Shown: positions 41,984-52,309 of the stretch, piece after piece
How positions within the stretch are numbered: position 1 is the stretch's first letter
Layout: each line of letters begins with the position of its first letter
Assembly (NCBI GenBank): GCA_031216915.1
Contig: CM062293.1
Coordinates: 149,304,285 to 149,368,284 of the forward strand
Direction of reading: 5' to 3'
Length of the DNA: 64,000 bases
DNA from: Pictodentalium vernedei
Lineage: Eukaryota; Mollusca; Scaphopoda; Dentaliida; Dentaliidae
Program-made: the position numbers and the translations under genes
The notes under the pieces: model-generated
Database searches by the model: none
The model's input: the letters and a program-made list of their open reading frames with translations, nothing else
What the model was told of the DNA's origin: nothing

Positions 41984-42255
41984 TTATTTATTTATTTACT
42001 GGTGTTTAAGGTCACTTTTCTGCAGCTATGGCTAATTGTGACCGCAAAAAAAGGTGTAAAGTCAAGTTTAGCCAATCGTTTATACCCATGCTGCCCATTT
42101 TAGGGGACTTCTACCCCGGGCACTGGTGACCAGGTCCTATTTTACCAGTAAAACTGAACTTGTTTACCACAGTATATTTGTCTAAACAGTTACAAGGTTT
42201 ACCACAGTAAACAAGCACTGCTTCACTTCCGAGGTTTCCACAGGAGTCCTTTTTA
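41984..42255 (-). repeat. Repeat G with templated insert
   Basis: TTATTTATTTACTGGTGTTT, AAGGTCACTT, ATGGCTAATTGTGACCGC, TTTTACCAGTAAAACTGAAC, ACAGTAAACAAGCACTGCTT. A 34-bp insert at 42172-42205 duplicates GTTTACCACAG and copies sequence found at 42938-42965. Confidence 0.8.
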
Positions 42256-44030
42256 GGTTACCAGGGCTGTTGGTTATTAAAAGCAACAAAAAATTAAAAA
42301 GTACATTCTAATTTGGACACGATGCACACTCAATTCAGAAGCTCTGTCGAGAAAAGCTTGTCGATAATTCATGTGTTAGAAAGTTTTTCACACCTCATTT
42401 ACAGCATCTTTACTTTTGAATGGTTATGATTACAGTGCCATGACAATCGTACAAATATCTAGTTATTGGGACTGTTTCAAAACCGTCCCAATATCCAGAT
42501 ATTGGTACTGTTTTACTGAGCTGTTCTCATCAAAACCGCACTTGGTGTGATTTTATAGGGCTTGTTTTTATGACAGAGAACAAAAGAAATATTAGGAAGC
42601 TGTGGATTAAATATGTGTTTCGTGTTCTATACATCTCACCCCTCATTTTGAGGTATAATTTGTGTATATTTAATTTTAATTTAAGGAATATGAGAGGTGA
42701 AAATTTCAAAATAAACAAAATTCTATTACTTATATTGCACCTTAATCACAAAAAATACGTATTAAATATTGATAATATTTAAAGATCTTTGTAATTTTTA
42801 AGTACATTTTCAATAGGATATTGAATCGCGCAGCCTTTACTCTGAACCTGACCTAAATTTCTTTTAACAAAGCAAAAGTACACTTGAGGTAACAAGTACA
42901 CGGAAATCCACATAATTTGCCAACACGGGTCAGTGATATTTGTCTAAACAGTTACAAGGTTTATGATAAACTGACACCAGGGTCGTATACATATTGAATA
43001 GCAAAAATGTGGAGGTCATTTAGGGCTTATACCCGTACAACCTGCACATCGATGTTAATTAATCTGTCGAAGAAAGTTCTTGTCCAAAGAAATGCTCGAG
43101 AAGGTTTGATGTTGGTGGGTTGTTGTTAATCACATCCAGTCTTCAGTGAACAAATTTCAGCGGTAAGGAAGTAAAGGCGACATCCTACCTAACTTTGGTC
43201 AAGTTTCAGGTAATTTTCTCCAAAGTCCACACAGGCCCACGAAGGAGTAACGCCAGTAGATTATATATCATTTTTTGGAATGAAACATAGATCACGTGGA
43301 AACTAATATTTACCATGGAACCGTTACCATGTGGTAGAAAGCACTGCTTGAAAGTTTGCTATGGCATGAATAAGAGACAAGATTTTATACAATAAAATAC
43401 CTTAAATTTACTGAATAGTGATATTCTGCAATCCTTCTAGTACAGACTCGGAAAAATCTTTTTCTCATTCTTGCAAAGGACGGACAGTCAGACTAATTGT
43501 AATTTGGGTTGTCTAAATTTCACAAGGGCTGCCACTTTTCTTGTGTTTGTTCACCTTTTATGAAGTTCACCAAGGGTCAACTCCGCACAGTTCACAAGAA
43601 CAAGTATGGGGCCACGAGAGAGTGCAACAGTGTAAAATGAAAAAATGTCCAATGTGGCTTTTGTCAGTCCGCTTGATCATACCCTCCATAATTCTGTGTC
43701 ATTTTGCATAAGATGTGTCAAATTATTAAAAAATAGAAAGACGAGATTGATACACCAAAAACGGAAAACTACCAAACTTCCTCTATTTGGTATTATCTAT
43801 GACCACTTCTGCTGCTACACGAGCAATAGCAGCTGCAAAGACTGCCATGAGAATGCTCAAGTATGGCCCAAACAACAAAAATGACCTGACCTGCATGCAG
43901 CATACTCACATCAATCGGCTTCGTTAAGTTAGAAGGCATGGATCCTAATTCATGTGTGTATATGGTTTGGTAGGCTCCATTTGTTTTAAAACTATCGCCC
44001 TTCTGTAATTGCTGTTTGGAGAGTCATGGC
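42256..44030. other. Unassigned AT-rich sequence
   Basis: Small frames at 42570 and 43645 show no recognisable domain. No repeat match except the 27-bp donor at 42938-42965. Confidence 0.4.
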
Positions 44031-44049
44031 TGTTACTAACTCATGAGAC

Positions 44050-44285
44050 TTTACTCTAAATTTACCTAACATGAAAAGCAGACGACACTTGCAAAAAAAA
44101 TTCTTAAACAACTACTTTTTTTTCATTTTTTTTCTCAAAAACATAGGTTATGACTCCTCATTAGAACGAGCTCGACGAGCTCGTTCCTATGAGGGGTCAT
44201 AACCTATGTTTTTGAGACAAAAAATGAAAACAATAATGAAAATTAACTGACGATTTTTGAGAATAGCGCTGGCCGGTTTTGGCTG
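44050..44285. repeat. PalA copy without termini
   Basis: The core GGTTATGACTCCTCATTAGA...AGCTCGTTCCTATGAGGGGT and arms (ACCTAACATGAAAAGCAGAC; GGCCGGTTTTGGC) are present, but TTAACCC and GGGTTAA are missing. Instead, imperfect copies of CTGTTACTAACTCATGAGAC lie at 44030 and 44283. Confidence 0.85.
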
Positions 44286-44354
44286 TTACTTACTCGTGAG
44301 ACTTAAGAACAATAATAACTGATCTGCCTACTAATTCTAACTGTATAGCAGTGA

Positions 44355-44649
44355 ATTACATATCGATGGTGTACAGGGGAAGAGGGGGAGGGGTGCAGGG
44401 GGAATGATGGCCTTCTCTTATGAGGACCGCGACAAATCAGCGGCTGGCCAAAGAGTTATTATTACTTGTCTTCAACCAATGCTAATCCTGCTTATGTAGA
44501 GTTAGTACGTTGGGGATTCTGACAGTTGCTCGCCGTTGCTCGGTGATTCTCTCCGGGTACTCCGGCTTCCTCCACCCTAAAACTGTCCGACACGAGGTTA
44601 CCCTGGCCGTCGAAAGTGTCATTAAACCCCAATAAATAAATAAATAAAT
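44355..44649 (+). mobile_element. SINE-1 3' part, interrupted by a LINE-B tail
   Basis: CATATCGATGGTGTAC (44359) is continued after the LINE tail by TTGTCTTCAACCAATGCTAA, TCTCCGGGTACTCCGGCTTC, GTGTCATTAAACCCCAATAA and (AAAT)n. Confidence 0.8.
44383..44467 (+). mobile_element. LINE-B terminal 85-bp fragment
   Basis: GGTGCAGGGGGAATGATGGC, CTTCTCTTATGAGGACCGCG, ACAAATCAGCGGCTGGCCAA then GAGTTATTATTA: identical in order to the 3' ends of the two longer copies, in opposite orientation. A strongly 5'-truncated insertion into a SINE. Confidence 0.9.
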
Positions 44650-45394
44650 GTGAATTACAGTCCTGAACAATATCGCAATAATATTGGTTATTAAATTCAT
44701 TTATCTAAAAAAAACTTATGAGACGGTGTGGACACATTTCGATAATTCGTGTGATTTTGTCCTCATTATACGGAGGCCATTTTGAAAAATGTGATGTGAA
44801 TAGGATAGTAGTTGTAAGACAATGAGAAATGTAATCATGTGCTAAATAATACGGTTATATCGTTTTATTTCAATCACAGTTTCTATTCATGTAAGCTATA
44901 AATTACATTAAAAAAATATTATTAAAAAAGGAACTGAGACAAATAAGAAAAAAAAAGAAAGAAAGAAATAGGCAGACATTGAATTGTTGTAAATGAATGA
45001 CAGCCCATCTATGCATGAAAGTTGGTACAAAGGATAGTAGTTCCCGTGTAATGCACACCGCTATACTTTAGACCAATGGGAATTCAAACCAACAGCTGTG
45101 GGGCGGGGGAAGGGGTGGGGTGGGTTGTAAGAAGTATTGAAGAAGACCTCACACTGTTCGGCGACCGAGATGAGGAGGCAAATTAAAACCCCGACAAAAA
45201 AGGGAACATAAGAGACAATTGCCAAAATCCCAAAACATTAATGTATATGTGTTATAAATTTGTTTGTTATTGAATAAATATATATCGTTATTAGCATCTT
45301 AGTCAGAATAAAAATCAACTGAATTCACTCTGTATGTAATTTGTCAATACCCCGTCTAATCCGCCTGATTAGAACAACTAATTAGAACAAAACT
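44650..45394. other. Unassigned AT-rich sequence
   Basis: No supported feature; short GAAA repeats at 44950-44970. Confidence 0.4.
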
Positions 45395-48350
45395 ATAATA
45401 ATAATAATAATAACTCTTTGGCCAGCCGCTGATTTGTCGCGGTCCTCATAAGAGAAGGCCATCATTCCCCCTGCACCCCACCCCCTCTTCCCCTCCTCTC
45501 CTCCCAGCATTCAGATATAAACTGCTTAATAGTGTCCCTCACTTCCTCTTTTTCAATTTCTTCAATAAGCATTCCTACCCTCTCCCTCGTGTCCCCCTTC
45601 AGCCATCTATCCTTTGTTTCTTCACCCCACTTCTGCATTATTCTTCCAGTAAATTTTATTCTATGAGGTATATACTGTGGGCATTCCAAGAGAAAATGTT
45701 CCAGGGTCTCCACTACTCCAGAGTGGCACATTTGGCATCCCTTTTCCCCATCTCTCCCAATTTTTCCCCGAAGCTCCAGTGATCTTGATCTCAGTTTGAA
45801 CAGCAGTGACCCTCCAAAGGTGCCATCTAGGTACTTCTCAAAAGCTGGCTTTTCTTTATATTGTAACCCCTGCAGTGATCTTTTCACGCTAACCCCTGCT
45901 CGCCAGTTTCGATTGCAGTCTTCCATGACTCTCTCTTTGACAAACCTTTTGCCTTCTTTCATTCCTACTTCTATGTTTGTGACCTCTATAGAGTAATTGT
46001 CCATTAGTTCCCTCACATGTTTTGACCACCCCGTTTCTATATTAGAATTCCAAATGGTATCGAGCATCAATTTACACCAACGGTTGTCAGGCAGGTTTCT
46101 CAAGTAGTTAAAGTAACACAGTTTTCCCAAATCTACCCTGTCCTTGATTTTCATCCACCCAAGCTCCCCCCTTACTGCTTCCAAAGCTGCAGCATTACTC
46201 GACCCTGTTATCCATCTGCCGGCATCATTCTGAGTACTTTCCAACTTCTTAATAACGGTTTGGTTTAATGGAATCACGTCCGTGCCATATGTTATACTTG
46301 GTAAACCCACCCTCTCCCACAGTGTTTTCCCCACAAAGACCTTATTGAAACTATTTTTCCCTAAAAGTTTTAGTTGGTTCAGAATTCTTTTCCCCTTCAG
46401 AATCAGTTTGGCTGAGTAATTTCTGTACACCCCTCTTCCCGTTATATTTATGCTTACCCCTAGATACTCATACTCTCCCGTTTCTCCTACAGTGATTTGT
46501 TTGCTTTCCCCTTCGGGGATTGAGAACTCCCCCACTCTCCATCTCTTCGTCATATCTACCTTGCGTCCAACGGGTATTACCTTGCTTTTATTTTCATTTA
46601 GTTCGAGCCGCCAAGTGTTCCCATATCTACCAACAATTTCCAGCAGTTTCTCTAGCCCCTGTTCAGTTCTAGACATTAACACCATGTCGTCCGCAAAGAA
46701 TAAGCCTGGTATCTTTATGTCTCCAACATTTACCCCCTCCGCACTCTGAATTAGTTCGTCCCCTAAATCTTTAACATACAATGCAAACAAAATCGGTGAA
46801 AAGATACACCCCTGCTTGAGGCCTATATCCATAGGGACTCGTTTTGTAGTGATACTCCCTAGACTGAGTTGGCTTTGCACATCTGTATACAGTGCTTTCA
46901 TTATTCCCACAAAGTCACCCCCCAGTCCGATGCCCTCGAGCTTTCGCCACATACCTTCCCTCCACACTCGGTCGTACGCTTTTTTCACATCTAGAAATGC
47001 CAGAAACATCTTTTTCTTTTCAGCCTTTGTTGATTCTATCAGTTGGGTGAGTGTAAATAGGTGATCAGTGACTCTTCGTCCTTTCCTGAAACCATTTTGA
47101 ATTTCTCCTAAAAAACCTTTCTCTTCTATAACTTCCTCTAGTCTACCGTATATGACCTTACAGAATACTTTTCCGATGTTACTACTAACTGATATCCCCC
47201 TATAGTTCTCTAGAACTTCCTTATCCCCCTTTTTGTGTATGAACGACACCTTACTTTCCCTCCACTCTCTGGGGACCTCTTGCTTTCGCAGAGCCAGGTT
47301 GAAAAGGTTTGTCAGGACTTCAATAAGTGCCTCCCCTCCATTTTTGAGGAATTCGTTCGGAATTTCATCAGTCCCTCCCGCTTTACCATTTTTTAATTTC
47401 GAGACCACGTTCCGCACTTCTTCTGCCGTTATTTCGCTACATACACGATTGGATAGGTTCTCCTCCACCAGTGTATTTCTTTTTGGTGGGGACCCACTGC
47501 CCCATCGCCTATCGTTTATCTTTTCCCAGTGCTTGACTAACTCTGAAGCGATACGGCCTTTATCTTCTGTACTTTCCCCATCCACTTTGATACTCTGCAC
47601 ACTACTTTTCCCCCGTTTATTTACCCAGTTCCAAAATACGTTTGAGCTCGAACCCCCCGTTTTCTTTATTGTTCTGGCAAGACTGCAATTGCGCTCCTTC
47701 CTATTATTATCCTTTATCTCATTCACCTTTTTCCGTGCCAGTTCATATTCTCCTTTCATTAGTCTCGTGTCATTGTTATCCACCCCTTTAAGCTTCCTAC
47801 TTCTTCTGTAAGCAGCGCATTTTACCTTCCTTTCTTTTATAGCCTTTTTCAGTCCCTCGTTAACCCTGTATCCAAGCTCTCTCGTTGGGACCCTCACCCT
47901 TCCTATACACTCCTTCCCTGCCTCTGTTAGGCTATTTACTATGCCATCTGAAATACTCTGGACATTTGCATCCCTAGGTATACATTCAAGATTTGGTTTT
48001 AGTTTTTCCCGAAACTGCTTCCAGTCGACTCCTTGTTTTAGTCCCCAAACTTCCTTGAAGGTATTTCTGTCTCTATTCGTCTTTTTGCCCATAATCTTAA
48101 CTGTTATCAGGTTGTGATCACTACCCAAGTCATTTTTTCCCTCGTCATCTATTTCTACATCTATAACCTCCCTCCATATGCTAATGTCAGTGAGTATATA
48201 ATCAATTATTGTTTTCTTATCGTTCCTCTCCCAGGTCCATTTACCCTTACATTTCGCATCCCTGTTCAGGATCTTTAAACCAAGCTCTTTTGATAGGTCC
48301 AACATCTTCCTCCCATTCGTGTTAATTTTCCCATCACCTCCCTGTATGCC
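45395..48350 (-). mobile_element. LINE-B copy 2, truncated inside the endonuclease
   Basis: The 3' end carries the same tail as copy 1: (AAT)n at 45398-45413 read as (TTA)n on the minus strand. Upstream of the ORF Met, the frame continues as GDGKINTNGRK to an in-frame TAG near 48358, where homology must end. The copy is thus cut between the two halves of the AP endonuclease. Confidence 0.88.
45462..48305 (-). CDS. LINE-B partial endonuclease and reverse transcriptase
   Basis: An open frame of 947 residues. It begins within the AP-endonuclease: KTIIDYILTD and GSDHNLITVKI (the SDH motif) near residues 30-70; the N-terminal catalytic Asn and Glu motifs are lost by truncation, so the listed Met is not the native start. 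The RT domain spans roughly 300-620: KLKNGKAGGTDEIPNEFLK, VSFIHKKGDKEVLENYRGIS, GFRKGRRVTDHLFTL, FLDVKKAYDRVW, GLKQGCIFSPILFALYVKDL and FFADDMVLMS (Asp pair about 539-540). The C-terminus has the CQMCHSGVVETLEHFLLEC zinc-type motif at about 860. Without a full endonuclease it is unlikely to be autonomous, but the RT frame has no breaks, which argues for recent insertion. The long plus-strand frame at 47233 is an antisense shadow. Confidence 0.9.
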   Translation of the reverse strand: MLDLSKELGLKILNRDAKCKGKWTWERNDKKTIIDYILTDISIWREVIDVEIDDEGKNDLGSDHNLITVKIMGKKTNRDRNTFKEVWGLKQGVDWKQFREKLKPNLECIPRDANVQSISDGIVNSLTEAGKECIGRVRVPTRELGYRVNEGLKKAIKERKVKCAAYRRSRKLKGVDNNDTRLMKGEYELARKKVNEIKDNNRKERNCSLARTIKKTGGSSSNVFWNWVNKRGKSSVQSIKVDGESTEDKGRIASELVKHWEKINDRRWGSGSPPKRNTLVEENLSNRVCSEITAEEVRNVVSKLKNGKAGGTDEIPNEFLKNGGEALIEVLTNLFNLALRKQEVPREWRESKVSFIHKKGDKEVLENYRGISVSSNIGKVFCKVIYGRLEEVIEEKGFLGEIQNGFRKGRRVTDHLFTLTQLIESTKAEKKKMFLAFLDVKKAYDRVWREGMWRKLEGIGLGGDFVGIMKALYTDVQSQLSLGSITTKRVPMDIGLKQGCIFSPILFALYVKDLGDELIQSAEGVNVGDIKIPGLFFADDMVLMSRTEQGLEKLLEIVGRYGNTWRLELNENKSKVIPVGRKVDMTKRWRVGEFSIPEGESKQITVGETGEYEYLGVSINITGRGVYRNYSAKLILKGKRILNQLKLLGKNSFNKVFVGKTLWERVGLPSITYGTDVIPLNQTVIKKLESTQNDAGRWITGSSNAAALEAVRGELGWMKIKDRVDLGKLCYFNYLRNLPDNRWCKLMLDTIWNSNIETGWSKHVRELMDNYSIEVTNIEVGMKEGKRFVKERVMEDCNRNWRAGVSVKRSLQGLQYKEKPAFEKYLDGTFGGSLLFKLRSRSLELRGKIGRDGEKGCQMCHSGVVETLEHFLLECPQYIPHRIKFTGRIMQKWGEETKDRWLKGDTRERVGMLIEEIEKEEVRDTIKQFISECWEERRGRGGGVQGE

Positions 48351-48663
48351 CTCCTATAGTCGACCATTCTTTGAAAAGGTAGCAATGAGGGTGAGCTTGG
48401 GTGGATGAGGATCAGAAGGACGTTGATTTTAAGTCTCTGCGAGAAAAGTGTTTTAAATGGATTAAATGGATTAAGTTATAGTTTTATAATGGTTAATTGA
48501 TTTAAGACAATATCATTTTGGACATGCAGTTATGAGTGGGAAAACAATAAAGGCGGTGGCGACATCAAAAAGAAAAGCTTCATCTGATCTTACACCTCCA
48601 CCAGCTCGAGAGAGAGGTAACATGGCGGATCACAGTAGTCTTATTCGTAGACGGAGTGGTGAT
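48351..48663. other. Unassigned; possible short N-terminal coding start
   Basis: An ATG at 48530 opens MSGKTIKAVATSKRKASSDL, then TPPPARERGNMADHS...RRRSGDLNE, and stops in the LINE-C tail repeat. The Ser/Lys/Pro-rich composition resembles the N-terminus of some LINE ORF1 proteins, but nothing confirms it. Confidence 0.3.
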
Positions 48664-51600
48664 TTGAATGAATGAATGAATGAATGAATCTTTATTTAGC
48701 AGTATACAACAAAAATATACATAAGTAATATATATATAACAAACATTATCAAATATACCTGTACACCGCAGGGAGACGGCATAGCCAGATTGGCTGTCTA
48801 CCTGTCGTCTCCGGCAAATTTCATCATGCAGCATTGGAATCGGACTGTCTAACACCATTTATCTATTCTTGGTCTAGGACGATGGGGGCTGGTGTACCCA
48901 ACACGAGTGAGTTAAGAGACGAGAATTTGTCCAGACATATACATAACCTACAAAGATGGGTCTATAAGCACTACTACGCCCTCGCTGGTAAGTCCAACAC
49001 CACGCGCCGCTCCAGCACTTTACAGCTCAACGCAAAATGTGGAGTCCTCAATAAGGGTAGGACAATATTCTACCTAATGTTAAATGTTAAATGGCACAGA
49101 CAGTATGGTATGGATTATTACAGTCAATGTTATCAATAAGGGTAGGACAATATTCTACCTAATATTAAATGGCACAGTCAGTACAGTATGGATTATTACA
49201 GTCAATGTTATCGGCGTATTGGGACAACAATTTTGTAGTTAGTTGTTTTTTAAAACTGTTTCTGTTGTTTATGTTACGTAGCTCAGAGTCTAAATCGTTC
49301 CAGAGTCTGGGGTAAATGTGTGTTGGGAAGTATTCAAGAGACTTTGTCCTTGTTCTATCAATTTGGAGGCCATCTCTCCTTCTGCTAGCTCTACCCGTAG
49401 TGTTGACTACAGGGTGGAAATAATATCTGAAGGATATTGGCAAGTTTTCATGATACCAGTCAAACACAAACAGGCAAGCGTGGAGTTTAAAGAGGTCGTT
49501 TACTTTAAGAATCTTATTCTCCCGAAAAAGAGGATCAGTGTGTGCATTATATTTCTTATTGTTTATTATGCGGATGGAGCGTTTCTGGAGGAGCAGTATC
49601 TTTTTAATCGTTCTAGCATTTCCCCATACATTTATCCCATACACTAAATGTGTGTGTATCAGAGCATAATAAAGTGTTTTCAGAGCTTCACGGGGAAGCG
49701 TGGTCTTCACTCTATTCAGTGCGAAATTTGCCCGTGCAATCTTCGAAGAGAGTTGAGATATATGGTGTTTGTAAGACAAACTATCATCAATATGTATTCC
49801 TAAGAATTTAAGAGATTTTTCTGTATTATTTGAACCTACTCTACTTATGATTTGGCCATTTATTAAAATATTATCCCGAATTGTTGTTGTTTTTTTGGCG
49901 GAGGGGTTGATTAAAATGTATTTGGTTTTTGTTGCATTTAATACAAGTCGATTCGCGCAGCACCATTCAAATATTTTTTCAAGCTCTTTGTTTATGAGTT
50001 GAACTAATTGATTTGGGTCTGGACCCGACGAATGCCCCGTGGTGTCGTCAGCAAAAGATAAGAGGTTTAAACTTGAAGCTTGATAGATGTCATTGACATA
50101 TATTAGGAACAGTGTTGGGCCGAGTATCGAGCCTTGTGGAACTCCATGTGATATTTTTGTGCTGTCAGATGTATAGTCGCCAAATGCGACATACTGTAGT
50201 CTATCTGATAAATAGCTTTTAAACCAGTCGTTACCCAAACCTCTAATACCGTATCTGTATAGTTTATTTATTAAAATGTCATGGTCTATTGTATCGAACG
50301 CTTTTGAAAGGTCCAAAAATAGCGCGAGTGTGCTGTTTTTACTTATTTTGTTATTTTCTTCAGATATAGTTTTCAACAACTGCAAGACAGGATGCACCGT
50401 ACTATGATTTTTCCTGAAACCGTACTGATTTGGATGTAGGATACTAAAACGATTTAAGTATTTTAAGAGTCTTACAGACATAAGTTTTTCTAACACTTTT
50501 GAGAATGTAGGAAGTATGCTAATGGGTCTGTAATTTGTAAAGTTATGTTGGTCGCCTGCTTTAAATATAGGAATAACTTTTGCAATTTTCATTTTGTCTG
50601 GAACAGTACCACATGCAAACGAGCAATTGAGGATGTGCGTTAATGGATTAACTATAGGATCAATAGTTTGTTTTAGTAGATTTGAACTAATATCATCACA
50701 ATCTTTACTTCCTTTTGACTTTAGGGATTTTACAATATTCATAACTTCAAAGTCACATGTTGGACTTATGTAAAAATTATTAGGAGAATTCGTCTCCATG
50801 AAGTCGTGAAACGACTTATTGGTGCCCGGTATTTTATCACTCGTTTGTTTACCTATATTTGCAAAGTAAACATTGAGTTCTCTAGCTATCTCTGTTGGGT
50901 CATTAATTTCTTTATCATTGTGAATAAAAAACTGAGGTAAGTTGGTTGTTCCGTCGGACTTTTTGATGGCTCTATTTAGTATTTGCCATGTTTTACGCAT
51001 GTTATATTTATGTTCGTTTAGAATACTTTTAAAATAAGTTGCTTTGCATTGCTTTTTTACTTTATTAAATATTTTACAGTAGTTTTTGTAGTTTTTTATA
51101 TTGAGTTCAGTTGGGCTTTTTAATTTTTTATTATAGAATTTGCTTTTGTTATTAGATGAGACTACCAAGCCTCTTGTCATCCAGGGTTGCCTCTTTATAG
51201 ATTTTTGATGAATAGAGACGCGTATTCGGGGGAAAGCCGCATCAAATAATCCTAGATATATATGTAAAAAATTGTTATAAGCCGTGTTTGGGTTATCTGA
51301 GCCCATAACTGATGAAAAATCACATTGTGATAGAAGTAATTTGAAGTTTGCCATAGTTTCAGCATTTACCTTACGAACCCATGAATGTGACTCTTTCTTT
51401 GTTTTGGGGGGCACGGTTTCAACATGAAAAGTACCAAAGTGATCAGAGACATCCGTTATTATTATACCAGATATTGAGGTAGATAGAATATTGTTGGAAA
51501 ATATGTGGTCAATGAGTGTGGCTGAATGTGTGGTTAAGCGGGTGGGTTTAGTAATGACAGGTAAGAATCCTTGGCTGAACATTAGGTTGATATAACTATC

Positions 51601-52309
51601 TGTTTTGGCGTGGGAATCATATTTAAGGAGGTCAATATTAATGTCACCCATTATGTAGGAAGATACAGTTTCTTGATTTAATTTGTCAGTTATTTCGTTT
51701 AGTTTGTTTAGGAAGATATCAATATCCGCTTTTGGTGGTGTGTTTGGTCTGTAAATTACCCCAATGACTCTCCGCGATTTATTGACAATGACTTCGATAA
51801 ATAGAGATTCTATGATATGAGGGATGAAAGTCGACAGGTCATGACGAATTTTAATATCAATGTTATCTATGATAAAAAACCCAACTCCTCCTCTACCGTC
51901 ATCACCGTCGGGGCGGTTGTTTTTTATGAGATTATGGTAGCCATCGAGGCAGTATGATATATTTGAAGGGACATTAAAGATTTCTGTTAGGCCAATAATG
52001 TCAAACTTATTTTCGGTTCCTTGTAAATTGAATAGAAGATCATGTAAAGATTCCCAGTGGGCGTTAATACTTTGGCAGTTTATATGAAAAAGCGAGAAAG
52101 ATTGGGTTATATCATTGGTAGTCGATCGAAAATTTTCAGGCTGATAATACTTACATTCGACTTTATGATTATGGAACGGAGAATCGTCACCCTCGTCGAT
52201 AGAGGGGGATGCATTGTTATATTTGGTTATGAAGTCGTATTCCAAGTCAGTCTGGACCTCGTCTAAAGTTATGTTACCCGCCATATCGATTGACCGCACA
52301 GCTGACACC
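48664..52309 (-). mobile_element. LINE-C (CR1/L2-like), 3' complete
   Basis: On the minus strand the order is EN-RT frame, short 3' UTR with CTAAATAAAGATTC (AATAAA-like signal) and an (ATTC)n tail at 48664-48689, as in CR1/L2-group elements. The 3' UTR includes a second copy of the last 45 coding bases. No ORF1 is found upstream (52310-52680), so either the copy is 5'-truncated or the family uses one ORF. Confidence 0.85.
49165..52308 (-). CDS. LINE-C endonuclease-reverse transcriptase, open 1047 codons
   Basis: Retrotransposon polyprotein that nicks target DNA and primes reverse transcription there. The N-terminal AP-endonuclease shows LFHINCQSINAHWESL (Asn), IIGLTEIFN (Glu), YIMGDINIDLL (Asp/Asn) and VSDHFGTFHV (SDH). 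RT: ALFLDLSKAFDTIDHDIL (box A), HGVPQGSILGPTLFLIYVND, SFADDTTGHSS (FADD, residues 752-755). The C-terminal region has NVWGNARTIKKILLLQKRSI, PRLWNDLDSEL and a Cys-rich end CNNPYCTDC just before the stop. All catalytic motifs are present and I see no frame break, so the copy may be recently active. The Met at 52308 is the first in frame; whether it is native is uncertain. Confidence 0.92.
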   Translation of the reverse strand: MSAVRSIDMAGNITLDEVQTDLEYDFITKYNNASPSIDEGDDSPFHNHKVECKYYQPENFRSTTNDITQSFSLFHINCQSINAHWESLHDLLFNLQGTENKFDIIGLTEIFNVPSNISYCLDGYHNLIKNNRPDGDDGRGGVGFFIIDNIDIKIRHDLSTFIPHIIESLFIEVIVNKSRRVIGVIYRPNTPPKADIDIFLNKLNEITDKLNQETVSSYIMGDINIDLLKYDSHAKTDSYINLMFSQGFLPVITKPTRLTTHSATLIDHIFSNNILSTSISGIIITDVSDHFGTFHVETVPPKTKKESHSWVRKVNAETMANFKLLLSQCDFSSVMGSDNPNTAYNNFLHIYLGLFDAAFPRIRVSIHQKSIKRQPWMTRGLVVSSNNKSKFYNKKLKSPTELNIKNYKNYCKIFNKVKKQCKATYFKSILNEHKYNMRKTWQILNRAIKKSDGTTNLPQFFIHNDKEINDPTEIARELNVYFANIGKQTSDKIPGTNKSFHDFMETNSPNNFYISPTCDFEVMNIVKSLKSKGSKDCDDISSNLLKQTIDPIVNPLTHILNCSFACGTVPDKMKIAKVIPIFKAGDQHNFTNYRPISILPTFSKVLEKLMSVRLLKYLNRFSILHPNQYGFRKNHSTVHPVLQLLKTISEENNKISKNSTLALFLDLSKAFDTIDHDILINKLYRYGIRGLGNDWFKSYLSDRLQYVAFGDYTSDSTKISHGVPQGSILGPTLFLIYVNDIYQASSLNLLSFADDTTGHSSGPDPNQLVQLINKELEKIFEWCCANRLVLNATKTKYILINPSAKKTTTIRDNILINGQIISRVGSNNTEKSLKFLGIHIDDSLSYKHHISQLSSKIARANFALNRVKTTLPREALKTLYYALIHTHLVYGINVWGNARTIKKILLLQKRSIRIINNKKYNAHTDPLFRENKILKVNDLFKLHACLFVFDWYHENLPISFRYYFHPVVNTTGRASRRRDGLQIDRTRTKSLEYFPTHIYPRLWNDLDSELRNINNRNSFKKQLTTKLLSQYADNIDCNNPYCTDCAI

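Noticed and set aside
47233..47811. 192-codon plus-strand ORF
   Set aside because: Exactly antisense to the LINE-B RT frame; composition is that of a shadow ORF. The same holds for 45796, 46450, 46816, 39741, 40395 and 40761.
48530..48670. First exon of a host gene
   Set aside because: A 45-codon ATG frame with a basic Ser/Pro composition but no splice or homology support; it may equally be LINE ORF1 debris.
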